Shown: positions 28,581 through 37,779, counted from the stretch's first letter. The stretch: 64,000 nucleotides of DNA from Aggregatibacter sp. 2125159857 (GCF_017798005.1 NZ_CP072548.1:620001-684000), one strand, 5' to 3'. The notes: generated by a model not told the origin, from the letters alone. Numbers and translations are program-made.

Positions 28581-29213
28581 ATGACAGCAGAATTTTTCAA
28601 TCAAGTGAGATTAGACGATACCGAAGCCAAAGGCAGTTACGGTATCGGTTTGCAAATCGGTCAACAATTATTGGATAGCCAATTAGCGGTGAAAGCGGAA
28701 GCGGTAGCAAAAGGGATTTACGATGTATTAAATCAACATGCGCCGGCATTAGATTTCAATGAAATCAGCCAAGCGTTGCAACAATTGCAACAACAAGCTG
28801 CGGAAGCCCAACAAGCGCAATTCAAAGAAATTGAAGCCGCAGGTAAAGCTTTCTTAGAGGCGAACAAACAAAAAGACGGCGTGAAAGTCACCGATTCTGG
28901 CTTGCAATATGAAGTGTTAGTTGAAGGCAAGGGCAACGTGCCATCTACAACCGATAAAGTACGCGTTCACTACACCGGCACATTACCGGACGGTACCGTA
29001 TTCGACAGTTCCGTCGCTCGCGGTCAACCGGCAGAATTCCCGGTTAATGGCGTAATCAAAGGTTGGATCGAAGCGCTTTCCATGATGCCGGTCGGTTCCA
29101 AATGGCGTTTGGCAATCCCACACGAATTAGCCTATGGCGAACGTGGTGCAGGCGCAGCCATCCCACCATTTAGCCCATTAGTCTTTGAAGTGGAATTGTT
29201 AGAGATTCTTTAA
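28581..29213 (+). CDS. fklB: FKBP-type peptidyl-prolyl isomerase (FklB type)
   Basis: This is a proline cis-trans isomerase that also acts as a folding helper. The 210-residue product has an N-terminal helical dimerisation domain (1-95, [14 protein letters not shown]) and a C-terminal FKBP domain (about 110-208, [16 protein letters not shown] and [14 protein letters not shown]). There is no signal peptide, so it is cytoplasmic like FklB, unlike FkpA. It may share the psd transcript and is followed by a terminator. Confidence 0.9.
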   Translation: MTAEFFNQVRLDDTEAKGSYGIGLQIGQQLLDSQLAVKAEAVAKGIYDVLNQHAPALDFNEISQALQQLQQQAAEAQQAQFKEIEAAGKAFLEANKQKDGVKVTDSGLQYEVLVEGKGNVPSTTDKVRVHYTGTLPDGTVFDSSVARGQPAEFPVNGVIKGWIEALSMMPVGSKWRLAIPHELAYGERGAGAAIPPFSPLVFEVELLEIL

Positions 29214-29228
29214 TTTATCCCTTTCATA

Positions 29229-29266
29229 AAAAAGCCACGCGCGATATTGACGTGTGGCTTTTTTTT
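29229..29266 (+). terminator. Terminator of psd-fklB
   Basis: AAAAAGCCAC (29229-29238) pairs with GTGGCTTTTT (29254-29263), with a long T tract. Confidence 0.85.
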
Positions 29267-29270
29267 ATTC

Positions 29271-31250
29271 CTATTTGACGATGGTTCCCACAATACTTCG
29301 GGTCGTTTCCCGCACTTCCGTGAGTTGTACGCGAATTGGGTCGCCGATTTTGTATAATCGCTGATCTTTCACATAAAAAGCGATTTCATCAGGATTAATC
29401 ACAACCTCTTCTTTATTGTCATGTAAGGTTGAGGCGGGAATAAACATGGAAGCACCATTTTCTAGCAACATCACACGTAAACCGCCACGGGTCACATCTT
29501 GTACTTCTGCGTCAAATTCCGGTTTTTCAGCGACTTTATCCGCCAAATAACGACAATATAACCAATCGGCAATATCACGTTCCACCAAACGATTTTGGCG
29601 ACGTGCTTCTTGTAAACGGGCGAGTACGCTTTCTTCCGGTTTGCTGAAATCGCGGTTGGCTAAATGGGCTTTGATTAAGCGATGGTTCACCATATCCGAA
29701 TATTTACGGATTGGCGAGGTCCACGTGGCATAGCCATTTAAGCCTAGGCCAAAGTGCGGTGACAATTCCGCTTTAAATTCTGCGAAAGTGAGAAAACGGC
29801 GCAAACGGAATTCCAAATAATCTCCTTCAATCGGTTCAATATCATGGCGCATTTGGCAATAGCCGTTTAAGGTTGCCAGCTTTTCAAGCGCATAACGGCT
29901 TTGTAATTCCGCTTTGTTTTCCTCATTGGCTAAATTGGCTAACAAGAAATGGTGGGCATTTTCCAAGAACTTTTTATCGAATCCGCTGTGCGTATTGAAG
30001 ATGCCGCATTGCAAGTTTTCATGTAAAAATTGGGCAGCGCAGATATTGGCGATAATCATGGCTTCTTCGACGATTTGGTTGGCAATACGACGGTATTCCG
30101 CCTTAATTTCTAGCACTTTGCCGTTTTCTGCCAGCACGAAAGAATAATCCGGTTTTTCTTTAAAAAGTAGGGCGTGGGTTTTACGCCATTGCGTTCTGGT
30201 TAGGGTAAATTGGTGTAGCCAGTGAATTTGCTGTGCTGTTTCCGGATTTTCCGGCTGCCAAGCATTGTCTTTGCCTTCTAGGTAATCGGAAACATTGTTA
30301 TAGGCTAATTTGGCTTTAGATTGCACTTCTGCCAATACAAATCGTGAAGGCGCGGTGATGTTGCCGGCTAAATCTGTTTGAATATAACACACTAATGCCG
30401 GGCGGATTTCGTTCGGTTTGAGGGAGCATAGCTCGTCAGATAGTTCCCGTGGCAACATCGGAATATTGAAGCCGGGCAAATAATTGGTGAAACAACGTTG
30501 TTTGGCGTCTTTTTCGATTTGTGAATTTAAACTGATATAAGCCGTCGGATCGGCAATGGCAACCACTAATTGCCAGCCGGTTTGTTCGCCGTTTGAGGTG
30601 ATAGGCTCAATATACAAGGCGTCGTCCATGTCCTGCGTGGTTTCAGAGTCGATGGTGACGAAGTGAAGTGCGGTCAGATTTTCGCGCGTTTCTTGATCCT
30701 GCATTTCATAGTGATCTTGTCCTTGCACCGGTTCACGCGGTTGTTCGTGACGTGCAAGGGTCACCCACCAAGGTGCCAGTTCATCATCGGCGTGGCAAAT
30801 AAATTGCGTGATTTGCGCATAGAAAAAACGATCGTCGCGCAACGGGTGAGTTTTCAAGGTTGCTACAACCCAATCGCCTTCCTGTAATTCTTCTTTGACA
30901 GCTTTGCTTTGCGCGGCGCCAATGGGCTGATTGATGTTAGGGTGATCAACAAGCACCTGTAATTTCTTGTCTTTATTGAACCGCACTTTCGCGATAAAAC
31001 GGGTAAGCATCGGCTCGATTAAGGCTTCCGGTTCCGCTTGTTCTTTATCGCCTTGTTTTTCGATCGTGGCGCTGATTTTGTCGCCGTGCATGACTTTTTT
31101 CATGGCAATAGGGGAAATGAAATAGCTTTTCTTGTCGCATTCCAAAAAGCCGTAAGCCTTGTCCGTACCTTTCACCGTGCCTTCCACACGTTCTTTGCTG
31201 TCATGAATTTGTTGTTTGAGTTGTGCGAGTAATGGATTATCTTGGAACAT
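29271..31250 (-). CDS. rnb: Exoribonuclease II
   Basis: RNase II degrades single-stranded RNA 3' to 5'. The 659-residue protein has two N-terminal cold-shock/OB domains, the RNB domain with the catalytic aspartates in TIDSETTQDMDDALYIE, the FNIPMLPRELSDELCSL segment, and a C-terminal S1 domain. I use the ATG at 31250 ([14 protein letters not shown], exactly the family start) rather than 31316. A truncated second copy of its 5' end lies near 33.9-34.06 kb. Confidence 0.95.
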   Translation of the reverse strand: MFQDNPLLAQLKQQIHDSKERVEGTVKGTDKAYGFLECDKKSYFISPIAMKKVMHGDKISATIEKQGDKEQAEPEALIEPMLTRFIAKVRFNKDKKLQVLVDHPNINQPIGAAQSKAVKEELQEGDWVVATLKTHPLRDDRFFYAQITQFICHADDELAPWWVTLARHEQPREPVQGQDHYEMQDQETRENLTALHFVTIDSETTQDMDDALYIEPITSNGEQTGWQLVVAIADPTAYISLNSQIEKDAKQRCFTNYLPGFNIPMLPRELSDELCSLKPNEIRPALVCYIQTDLAGNITAPSRFVLAEVQSKAKLAYNNVSDYLEGKDNAWQPENPETAQQIHWLHQFTLTRTQWRKTHALLFKEKPDYSFVLAENGKVLEIKAEYRRIANQIVEEAMIIANICAAQFLHENLQCGIFNTHSGFDKKFLENAHHFLLANLANEENKAELQSRYALEKLATLNGYCQMRHDIEPIEGDYLEFRLRRFLTFAEFKAELSPHFGLGLNGYATWTSPIRKYSDMVNHRLIKAHLANRDFSKPEESVLARLQEARRQNRLVERDIADWLYCRYLADKVAEKPEFDAEVQDVTRGGLRVMLLENGASMFIPASTLHDNKEEVVINPDEIAFYVKDQRLYKIGDPIRVQLTEVRETTRSIVGTIVK

Positions 31251-31320
31251 AATTACGTTGGGCGGATTTTTGTCCGCAGATAAAGTGAAAAACAATAACG
31301 GCAGACTGAAGTCCACCTTA

Positions 31321-31350
31321 CAAAAGAAAAGGCAGGTTAAAAAACCTGCC
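31321..31350 (-). terminator. Terminator of fabI copy 1
   Basis: On the minus strand GGCAGGTT (31350-31343) pairs with AACCTGCC (31338-31331), followed by TTTTCTTTT. The same hairpin is present after fabI copy 2 (34143-34162). Confidence 0.8.
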
Positions 31351-31371
31351 GATAAATAAAGGAAGAAAAAA

Positions 31372-32160
31372 TTATTCTTCGCCTAATTCGCCCATGGCGG
31401 TGATGCTGAAACCGGCATCAACATGGACGATTTCACCGGTGATCCCGGAGGCTAAATCAGAACATAAGAACGCAGCGGAGTTACCCACATCTTCGATTGT
31501 CACGGTACGACGTAACGCAGCGGTTTTCTCGAAGGTTGCCAACATTTTCTTGAAGTTTTTAATGCCGGAAGCCGCTAAGGTACGAATCGGGCCAGCAGAA
31601 ATGGCGTTCACGCGAATGCCGTCTTTACCTAAATCAGCTGCCATCACACGGGTTGCCGCTTCAAGAGAGGCTTTGGCTAAACACATCACGTTGTAGTTTG
31701 GAATGGCACGTTCTGCACCCAAGTAAGAAAGGGTTAATAAAGCCGCGTTAGGATTCAAATATGGACGTGCCGCTTGCGCCATTGCCACGAAGCTGTAGGC
31801 ACTGATATCGTGGGCAATGCGATAACCTTCGCGGGTTGCCGCATTCACATAGTCGCCGTCTAATTGATCGCCTGGTGCGAATGCGATGGCGTGTACGAAA
31901 CCATCGAATTTATCCCAATGTTTGCTTAATTCTGCGAAGCAGTTTTGAATGCTTTCATCGGTGGCAACGTCTAACGGAAGCACGATGTTTGCGCCAAATT
32001 CTTTGGCAAATTCTTCAACACGCGGTTGTAATTTTTCATTTAAATAAGTGAAGGCTAATTCTGCGCCTTGCTCTTTCATCGCTTTTGCGATGCCGTAGGC
32101 GATAGAACGATTGCTGGCGAGACCTGTAACTAAAATACGTTTACCTGTTAAGAAACCCAT
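31372..32160 (-). CDS. fabI: Enoyl-ACP reductase (NADH), copy 1
   Basis: FabI reduces trans-2-enoyl-ACP in each fatty-acid elongation cycle and is the triclosan target. The 262-residue protein aligns without gaps to E. coli FabI; the catalytic Y146, Y156 and K163 are in [20 protein letters not shown] second copy (34184-34972) differs at one residue (A52 here, S52 there). Upstream sequence is different between the copies, so regulation may differ. It lies directly upstream of rnb on the same strand, separated by a terminator. Confidence 0.96.
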   Translation of the reverse strand: MGFLTGKRILVTGLASNRSIAYGIAKAMKEQGAELAFTYLNEKLQPRVEEFAKEFGANIVLPLDVATDESIQNCFAELSKHWDKFDGFVHAIAFAPGDQLDGDYVNAATREGYRIAHDISAYSFVAMAQAARPYLNPNAALLTLSYLGAERAIPNYNVMCLAKASLEAATRVMAADLGKDGIRVNAISAGPIRTLAASGIKNFKKMLATFEKTAALRRTVTIEDVGNSAAFLCSDLASGITGEIVHVDAGFSITAMGELGEE

Positions 32161-32276
32161 AATTATTCCTGTTTGTTTTAGTGAAAAAATTGGCGAAATT
32201 ATACTTGTTTTGCCTTATAGGAGCAATTATCAGAGTAAGTGTTCCGATATGTTAGGGTAATTTATTAAAAGCTAAT

Positions 32277-32561
32277 TTATTCAGATTGGTTATGCTGACT
32301 ATGTTTGCCAAGTGCATAGAGCGTAACTAAGCCTAATCCAGTAACAACAATGCTGCGGGTGGTAAACAGTTTTTTACTTACTGCCGTGAATAGTAAAGAA
32401 CGTATTAAGGGTTGATTTAACACTGAACCTAAGAAATTTATATTTTGGAGAGGAGATGAAATTTCTCGTTTTGTTGTATTACCCTGTGAACGTAATTTAA
32501 GTCGCAATATATTGCCCTTGAGTACTAAAAGTTCTTTTTCTTCTTCTAAACGCATTATCAC
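32277..32561 (-). CDS. YqjK-like small protein
   Basis: This 94-residue protein has a charged N-terminal helix (RLEEEKELLVLKGNILRLKLR) and one hydrophobic segment near residues 72-86. Position after yqjE- and yqjD-like genes suggests the YqjK family; similarity by eye is weak. The start overlaps no gene and lies five bases after the preceding coding sequence ends. The whole three-gene block is much more AT-rich than its neighbours. Confidence 0.55.
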   Translation of the reverse strand: MIMRLEEEKELLVLKGNILRLKLRSQGNTTKREISSPLQNINFLGSVLNQPLIRSLLFTAVSKKLFTTRSIVVTGLGLVTLYALGKHSQHNQSE

Positions 32562-32566
32562 TTCTC

Positions 32567-32950
32567 CTACTCTTGTTTGGATTTACCTATAATATTTTTT
32601 AATGCACTAATATCTTGTTGTATCTCTATTACTGTATCCATCATAAATGTTTTTTGTTTTTTTAAAAAACGCGATAACCCAAAGGCTAAAATAAAAACAA
32701 TGAATAGGGAAATAACACTGATAGAGAAAAATACGGTGATTTTATTTTCTGGGGCAAGATAGGAATCTAAACCAAATAACAAGCTGATAAAAGAAACTAA
32801 TAAAAGTAATGAGGAGAACAATATAATAATGAGAGATGATAATAAAGAATTTTTTAGCTGGATAAAGTCAATCCGAAGCATTTGCAAACGGATTTGTGTT
32901 AACTCAAGGGTTGTAATCAATGTATTTTTAATTTTTTGTATAATTTGCAT
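32567..32950 (-). CDS. YqjE-like (phage holin superfamily, DUF1469) membrane protein
   Basis: This is a 127-residue protein with a short amphipathic N-terminus and two close membrane helices (about residues 33-62 and 72-95), followed by a charged tail. This is the layout of the YqjE/holin-3 family. Function is unknown; in E. coli the yqjD-yqjE-yqjK genes are expressed in stationary phase under RpoS. It is second in the cluster here. Confidence 0.65.
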   Translation of the reverse strand: MQIIQKIKNTLITTLELTQIRLQMLRIDFIQLKNSLLSSLIIILFSSLLLLVSFISLLFGLDSYLAPENKITVFFSISVISLFIVFILAFGLSRFLKKQKTFMMDTVIEIQQDISALKNIIGKSKQE

Positions 32951-33046
32951 TCCGTCTCCTTAAGAGCTGTCTGAAAGAAAAAGTGGCTGCGTAGAAAATG
33001 AGTAAACGCAGCCATTATTCAGTAGAACTCTTTTAGTAAATAGAAA

Positions 33047-33358
33047 CTATTTTTTACTGATGAGTACGCCCAGTAATAATCCAATAACACCAGCAGTGCC
33101 GATGGCTTTGTAAGGATTTTCTTGCACTAGAGTATCGGTGCTTTTAATCACCTCTTTGGTTTTTTCAACGGCTTCTTCTTGAAGAGAACTAAATTGTCCT
33201 TTAATTGTTTTAATTTGAGAACTTAAATTTTTTTTCAATTTTTTCAGTTCTTCTGCGCCTGCTTCACTTTTTTCATTAAAAAGCTCTTCAGCATTATTTA
33301 AAATGTCATTCAGTTCTTCTAATAGTTCTTTGCGTTTTGCATCAAATTCTTTACTCAT
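33047..33358 (-). CDS. yqjD: YqjD/ElaB family (DUF883) membrane-anchored protein
   Basis: YqjD and ElaB are inner-membrane proteins that bind ribosomes in stationary phase. The 103-residue product has a long charged helix (1-70), then the diagnostic end: a VQENPYKAIGTAGVIGLLLGVLI segment (the DUF883 glycine-rich C-terminal anchor) and a terminal SKK. It is the first gene of the leftward cluster. GGAG is visible before its ATG. Confidence 0.78.
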   Translation of the reverse strand: MSKEFDAKRKELLEELNDILNNAEELFNEKSEAGAEELKKLKKNLSSQIKTIKGQFSSLQEEAVEKTKEVIKSTDTLVQENPYKAIGTAGVIGLLLGVLISKK

Positions 33359-33475
33359 AGTGTTTCTCCTCTTGTTAAAATGTAATAATTAAAATACCAG
33401 TAGAAATAATACTTTTATTCCTACATGGTTACTATTCTATACATATATTTTATAGAGAAGTCAAGAGTAAATCAG

Positions 33476-33850
33476 TTATGCCGGATTATCCATATCCTTA
33501 AATTCCACCTCAAATCCCTGTTCGTTTGCCAGCCATTCACCTAACGCTTTTACGCCATAACGTTCGGTGGCATGGTGGCCTGCGGCAAAGAAATGAATTC
33601 TTTGTTCTCTAGCGGAGTGAATGGTTTGCTCAGAGACTTCGCCTGTAATAAAGGCGTCAAAACCTTGGGCTGCAGCAAGATCAATGTAACCTTGACCTCC
33701 ACCGGTGCAGATGCCGATTTTGCGGATAAAGTGCGGTCCGTTTTCTGTGCAAATTAATGGTCTGCGCTTTAACATCTGTTCGATGCGTTCGGCAAATTGT
33801 TCGGCAGTTAATGGTTCTTTTAAGGCGCCCCAAACAGGAATGCTGGCTGA
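33476..33850 (-). pseudogene. 3' fragment of a Nif3/YbgI-family gene
   Basis: The translation [11 protein letters not shown], then GICTGGGQGYIDLAA, ITGEVSEQTIHSARE and FFAAGHHATERYG is the C-terminal half of the YbgI/Nif3 dinuclear-metal hexamer family (about 250 residues in full). Only about 120 residues remain; the coding frame runs upstream to about 33850, where it meets a truncated rnb sequence in a different frame. An internal ATG at 33775 could start a 99-residue product, but the N-terminal metal site is missing. I call it a decayed remnant. Confidence 0.8.
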
Positions 33851-34059
33851 GCTTTACCGCCTTGTTTTTCGATCGTGGCGCTGATTTTGTCGCCGTGCAT
33901 GACTTTTTTCATGGCAGGTGGCGCAATAAAGTAGCTTTTTTTATCACATTCTAAAAAGCCATAGGCTTTATCAGAGCCTTTTACCGTGCCTTCTACACGT
34001 TCTTTACTGTCATGAATTTGTTGTTTGAGTTGTGCGAGTAATGGATTATCTTGGAACAT
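33820..34059 (-). pseudogene. 5' fragment of rnb (second copy)
   Basis: This reads [20 protein letters not shown] onwards for about 70 residues, nearly identical to the intact rnb at 31250, then diverges ([13 protein letters not shown]) and stops at 33820. The break with the YbgI fragment is near 33840-33855. Compared with the intact gene several residues differ (for example SYFIAPPAM here, SYFISPIAM there), so the copies have diverged or came from different lineages. No RNase domain remains. Confidence 0.85.
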
Positions 34060-34062
34060 AAT

Positions 34063-34130
34063 TATTTTTATCGTAGGGCAGAGTGGAGTCTGCCGAAATC
34101 ATCATAAAATGGCGGAGTGAACTCCGCCTT
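34063..34130. repeat. REP-like inverted repeats between rnb fragment and fabI copy 2
   Basis: Two hairpins, GGCAGAGTGGAGTCTGCC and GGCGGAGTGAACTCCGCC, lie within a GTAGG...CTTAC frame. The equivalent position in copy 1 (about 31288-31312) keeps only one degenerate unit. A similar GTAGGGTGGGC...CCTAC element sits between zwf and pgl. Confidence 0.6.
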
Positions 34131-34142
34131 ACAAATAGAAAA

Positions 34143-34162
34143 GGCAGGTTAAAAAACCTGCC
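34143..34162 (-). terminator. Terminator of fabI copy 2
   Basis: The GGCAGGTT/AACCTGCC hairpin of copy 1 is repeated here, with TTTTCTATTTG following on the minus strand. Confidence 0.75.
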
Positions 34163-34183
34163 AATAAATAAAGGAAGAAAAAA

Positions 34184-34972
34184 TTATTCTTCGCCTAGTT
34201 CGCCCATGGCGGTGATGCTGAAACCGGCATCAACATGGACGATTTCACCGGTGATCCCGGAGGCTAAATCAGAACATAAGAACGCAGCGGAGTTACCCAC
34301 ATCTTCGATTGTCACGGTACGGCGTAATGCAGCGGTTTTCTCGAAGGTTGCCAACATTTTCTTGAAGTTTTTAATGCCGGAAGCTGCTAAGGTACGAATC
34401 GGGCCAGCAGAAATGGCGTTCACGCGAATGCCGTCTTTACCTAAATCAGCTGCCATCACACGGGTTGCCGCTTCAAGAGAGGCTTTGGCTAAACACATCA
34501 CGTTGTAGTTTGGAATGGCACGTTCTGCACCTAAGTAGGACAGCGTTAATAATGCCGCATTCGGATTCAAATACGGACGTGCCGCTTGCGCCATTGCCAC
34601 GAAGCTGTATGCGCTGATGTCGTGGGCAATGCGATAACCTTCACGGGTTGCCGCATTCACATAGTCGCCGTCTAATTGATCGCCCGGTGCGAAGGCGATG
34701 GCGTGCACAAAACCATCGAATTTATCCCAATGTTTGCTTAATTCTGCGAAGCAGTTTTGAATGCTTTCATCGGTGGCAACGTCTAACGGAAGCACGATGT
34801 TTGCGCCAAATTCTTTGGAAAATTCTTCAACACGCGGTTGTAATTTTTCATTTAAATAAGTGAAAGCCAATTCTGCACCTTGCTCTTTCATCGCTTTTGC
34901 GATGCCGTAGGCGATAGAACGATTGCTGGCGAGACCTGTAACTAAAATACGTTTACCTGTTAAGAAACCCAT
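34184..34972 (-). CDS. fabI: Enoyl-ACP reductase (NADH), copy 2
   Basis: This is a second full-length FabI of 262 residues, identical in protein to copy 1 except S52 for A52, but with many silent base differences (for example around 34531-34570 against 31719-31758). All catalytic residues (Y146, Y156, K163) are intact, so it should be active. The start is the ATG at 34972; the open frame continues upstream without family support. It has its own terminator hairpin at 34143-34162. Confidence 0.95.
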   Translation of the reverse strand: MGFLTGKRILVTGLASNRSIAYGIAKAMKEQGAELAFTYLNEKLQPRVEEFSKEFGANIVLPLDVATDESIQNCFAELSKHWDKFDGFVHAIAFAPGDQLDGDYVNAATREGYRIAHDISAYSFVAMAQAARPYLNPNAALLTLSYLGAERAIPNYNVMCLAKASLEAATRVMAADLGKDGIRVNAISAGPIRTLAASGIKNFKKMLATFEKTAALRRTVTIEDVGNSAAFLCSDLASGITGEIVHVDAGFSITAMGELGEE

Positions 34973-35064
34973 AATATTTCCTGTGATTTGCGTTAAAAAT
35001 CGCGGTGTAGTGTAAGCGAAAACGCTTTTGAATACAAAGCCGACTAATTTATCAAAACTAAAAA

Positions 35065-35090
35065 GCACTTATTCAGTGCTGAATAAGTGC
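35065..35090 (-). terminator. Near-perfect palindrome carrying an uptake sequence, orphan minus-strand terminator
   Basis: GCACTTATTCAG (35065-35076) and CTGAATAAGTGC (35079-35090) form a 12-bp stem around two bases. Read leftward it is followed by TTTTTAGTTTTG, so it looks like an intrinsic terminator for a leftward gene, but no leftward gene ends here; lon, the next gene, points right. The rest of the 34973-35330 gap holds no gene I can support. Confidence 0.5.
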
Positions 35091-35266
35091 GGTTGAATGT
35101 TACGCTAATTTAGCTAAAACACATGTGGTCAGTCTATAAAATATGATGAAAGCATAGAATTATACTGCGCTTTACTCTAGAATCAATCCGTTCATTTAAA
35201 CGGTTGCATGGCAATTGAGAATATGGTGAAAGCGTGAATTAAGTGCGGTAGATTTTTTTTCTAAAT

Positions 35267-35294
35267 CTTGAATTTAACGAAATCATCTCCATAT
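35267..35294 (+). promoter_or_regulatory. Sigma-32 heat-shock promoter of lon
   Basis: CTTGAA (35267-35272) and CTCCATAT (35287-35294) are 14 bases apart, matching the sigma-32 consensus CTTGAA and CCCCATNT at all but one specified base. Transcription would start near 35302, about 30 bases before lon. lon is a known heat-shock gene in E. coli. Confidence 0.75.
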
Positions 35295-35330
35295 AGAGCC
35301 AAATTAGCAGAATAGAAAAGAGAGTATGCG

Positions 35331-37745
35331 ATGAGAACAAAAAAATCAGAATTACAAACCATACCGGTATTGCCATTGCGCGATGTCGTTGTGTTTCCTT
35401 ATATGGTGATGCCGTTATTTGTAGGGAGACCAAGATCTATCCACAGCCTTGATGAAGCAATGAATCACGGCAAGCAACTCTTGTTGGTATCGCAAAAGCA
35501 GCCGGAATTGGAAGAACCCGGTATTGATGATTTATACGATGTCGGCACCATTGCCAATATTATCCAGTTGCTCAAACTGCCGGACGGCACGGTGAAAGTG
35601 TTAGTGGAAGGACAGCAACGTGCACAGATCTATCAATTGGAAGATACCGGTGAACATTTTCAAGCGCAAATTAAGCCGATTGAAAGTACGCTTGGCAATA
35701 AAAAAGAATTACAAGTTGTTCACAAAGCAGCCTTAGATGAATTCCAAAACTATGTGAATTTGAACAAGAAAGTACAGCCGGATATTCTTTCCGCACTTCA
35801 ACAAATTGAAAATTTGGAACAATTAAGTGACACCTTAGCCTCCCATTTACCGGTTTCCGTTGCTCAAAAACAAACCGTATTAGAAATGAGCAATGTGGTG
35901 GAACGTTTTGAGTATTTGCTGGGGGTAATGCAGTCCGAAGCGGATCTATTACAGGTGGAAAAACGCATTCGTAGTCGCGTGAAAAAACAAATGGAGAAAA
36001 GTCAGCGCGATTATTACTTAAACGAACAAATTAAAGCCATTCAAAAAGAGCTTGGCGAAGAAGAAAATGCGATAAGTGAAATTGAACAGCTTCGTCAGAA
36101 AATTGAAGAAGCAAGAATGCCTTTGGAAGCACGTGAAAAAGCCGAAGCTGAATTGCAAAAACTGAAAATGATGTCGCCAATGTCGGCTGAAGCCACCGTT
36201 GTGCGCAGTTATATTGACTGGATGATTCAAGTGCCTTGGCATAAACGCACCAAAGTGAAAAAAGATCTCGCTAAAGCACAAGAAATTTTAGATGCCGATC
36301 ACTATGGTTTGGAGCGCGTGAAAGAGCGTATTTTGGAATACCTTGCCGTGCAAACCCGTTTAAATCAATTAAAAGGGCCAATTCTTTGCTTGGTAGGCCC
36401 TCCTGGTGTTGGTAAAACCTCTTTAGGACAATCTATTGCCAATGCAACAGGGCGTAAATATGTGCGCATGGCATTAGGCGGCGTACGTGATGAAGCAGAA
36501 ATTCGTGGTCACCGTAAAACCTATATTGGTTCTTTGCCGGGTAAATTGATTCAAAAAATGGCAAAAGTCGGTGTAAAAAACCCGCTCTTTTTGTTAGATG
36601 AAATCGACAAAATGTCTTCTGATATGCGTGGCGATCCTGCCTCTGCATTATTAGAGGTATTGGATCCTGAACAAAATGCTCATTTCAACGATCATTATTT
36701 GGAAGTGGACTACGATTTATCCGATGTCATGTTTGTGGCGACCTCAAACTCCATGCACATTCCAACGCCATTATTAGATCGTATGGAAGTGATTCGTTTA
36801 TCCGGTTATACGGAAGATGAAAAACTGAATATCGCCACTCGCCATTTGATCAACAAACAAATGGAACGCAACGGATTAAAAGCCGGTGAATTAACCATTG
36901 ATGACAGTGCGATCGTGGATATTATCCGCTATTACACTCGTGAAGCCGGTGTGCGTAATTTAGAACGTGAAATATCAAAAATCTGCCGTAAAGCTGTAAA
37001 AACCTTACTGTTAGATAAGAAATTAAAATCCATCAAAGTGACGGCGAAAAATCTACACGATTACCTTGGCGTGAAACGCTTTGAATTTGGTCGTGCAGAT
37101 ACGCAAAATCGTGTCGGCGAAGTCACTGGTTTGGCATGGACGGAAGTCGGCGGCGATTTACTGACGATTGAAACTGCCTCAGTGCTAGGGAAAGGTAAAC
37201 TCAGTTACACAGGCTCCTTGGGCGATGTCATGAAAGAATCCATTCAAGCGGCAATGACTGTCGTACGCGCCCGTGCAGATAAATTAGGCATTAATCCGGA
37301 ATTCCACGAAAAACGCGATATTCATATTCACGTTCCGGACGGTGCGACACCAAAAGACGGCCCGAGTGCAGGGATTGCTATGTGTACCGCATTGGTGTCT
37401 TGTTTAACCGGTAATCCGGTAAAATCCGAAGTAGCGATGACCGGTGAAATCAGCTTACGTGGCAAAGTATTACCAATTGGCGGTTTAAAAGAAAAATTAC
37501 TGGCTGCGCACCGTGGTGGTATTAAAACCGTCATTATTCCAAAAGATAATGTGAAAGATTTGGAAGAGATTCCGGAAAATGCTAAACGTGATTTGAACAT
37601 TCACGCAGTAGAAACCATTGATGAAGTGTTAACCATTGCATTGGAAAATCCACCGACCGGTGTAGAGTTTGTCAAACTTGAGCCAATTTCTACGGTGAAA
37701 AATAGCCGCCGGAAGAAAGGTATTGCACCAAGTGCGGTCAATTAA
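35331..37745 (+). CDS. lon: ATP-dependent protease Lon
   Basis: Lon degrades misfolded and regulatory proteins as a cytoplasmic hexamer. It is 804 residues: N-terminal substrate domain (ETIPVLPLRDVVVFPYMV-like start), AAA+ domain with Walker A GPPGVGKT at 356-363 and Walker B FLLDEIDK, and a protease domain with catalytic S679 (DGPSAGIAM) and the partner lysine in IGGLKEKLLAA. Numbering matches E. coli Lon. A heat-shock promoter lies upstream. The last codons overlap an uptake sequence. Confidence 0.97.
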   Translation: MRTKKSELQTIPVLPLRDVVVFPYMVMPLFVGRPRSIHSLDEAMNHGKQLLLVSQKQPELEEPGIDDLYDVGTIANIIQLLKLPDGTVKVLVEGQQRAQIYQLEDTGEHFQAQIKPIESTLGNKKELQVVHKAALDEFQNYVNLNKKVQPDILSALQQIENLEQLSDTLASHLPVSVAQKQTVLEMSNVVERFEYLLGVMQSEADLLQVEKRIRSRVKKQMEKSQRDYYLNEQIKAIQKELGEEENAISEIEQLRQKIEEARMPLEAREKAEAELQKLKMMSPMSAEATVVRSYIDWMIQVPWHKRTKVKKDLAKAQEILDADHYGLERVKERILEYLAVQTRLNQLKGPILCLVGPPGVGKTSLGQSIANATGRKYVRMALGGVRDEAEIRGHRKTYIGSLPGKLIQKMAKVGVKNPLFLLDEIDKMSSDMRGDPASALLEVLDPEQNAHFNDHYLEVDYDLSDVMFVATSNSMHIPTPLLDRMEVIRLSGYTEDEKLNIATRHLINKQMERNGLKAGELTIDDSAIVDIIRYYTREAGVRNLEREISKICRKAVKTLLLDKKLKSIKVTAKNLHDYLGVKRFEFGRADTQNRVGEVTGLAWTEVGGDLLTIETASVLGKGKLSYTGSLGDVMKESIQAAMTVVRARADKLGINPEFHEKRDIHIHVPDGATPKDGPSAGIAMCTALVSCLTGNPVKSEVAMTGEISLRGKVLPIGGLKEKLLAAHRGGIKTVIIPKDNVKDLEEIPENAKRDLNIHAVETIDEVLTIALENPPTGVEFVKLEPISTVKNSRRKKGIAPSAVN

Positions 37746-37779
37746 TGAAAAGTTTTTCAACACGATAAGGATCTATAGA

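Noticed and set aside
33775..33820. Possible fused RNase II-Nif3 protein
   Set aside because: The rnb fragment and the YbgI fragment are in different frames, and the rnb frame stops at 33820.
31610..34700. Alanine instead of glycine at FabI residue 93 as a triclosan-resistance change
   Set aside because: G93 changes matter in E. coli, but alanine at the equivalent position occurs in other natural FabI proteins, and both copies share it, so it is more likely family background.
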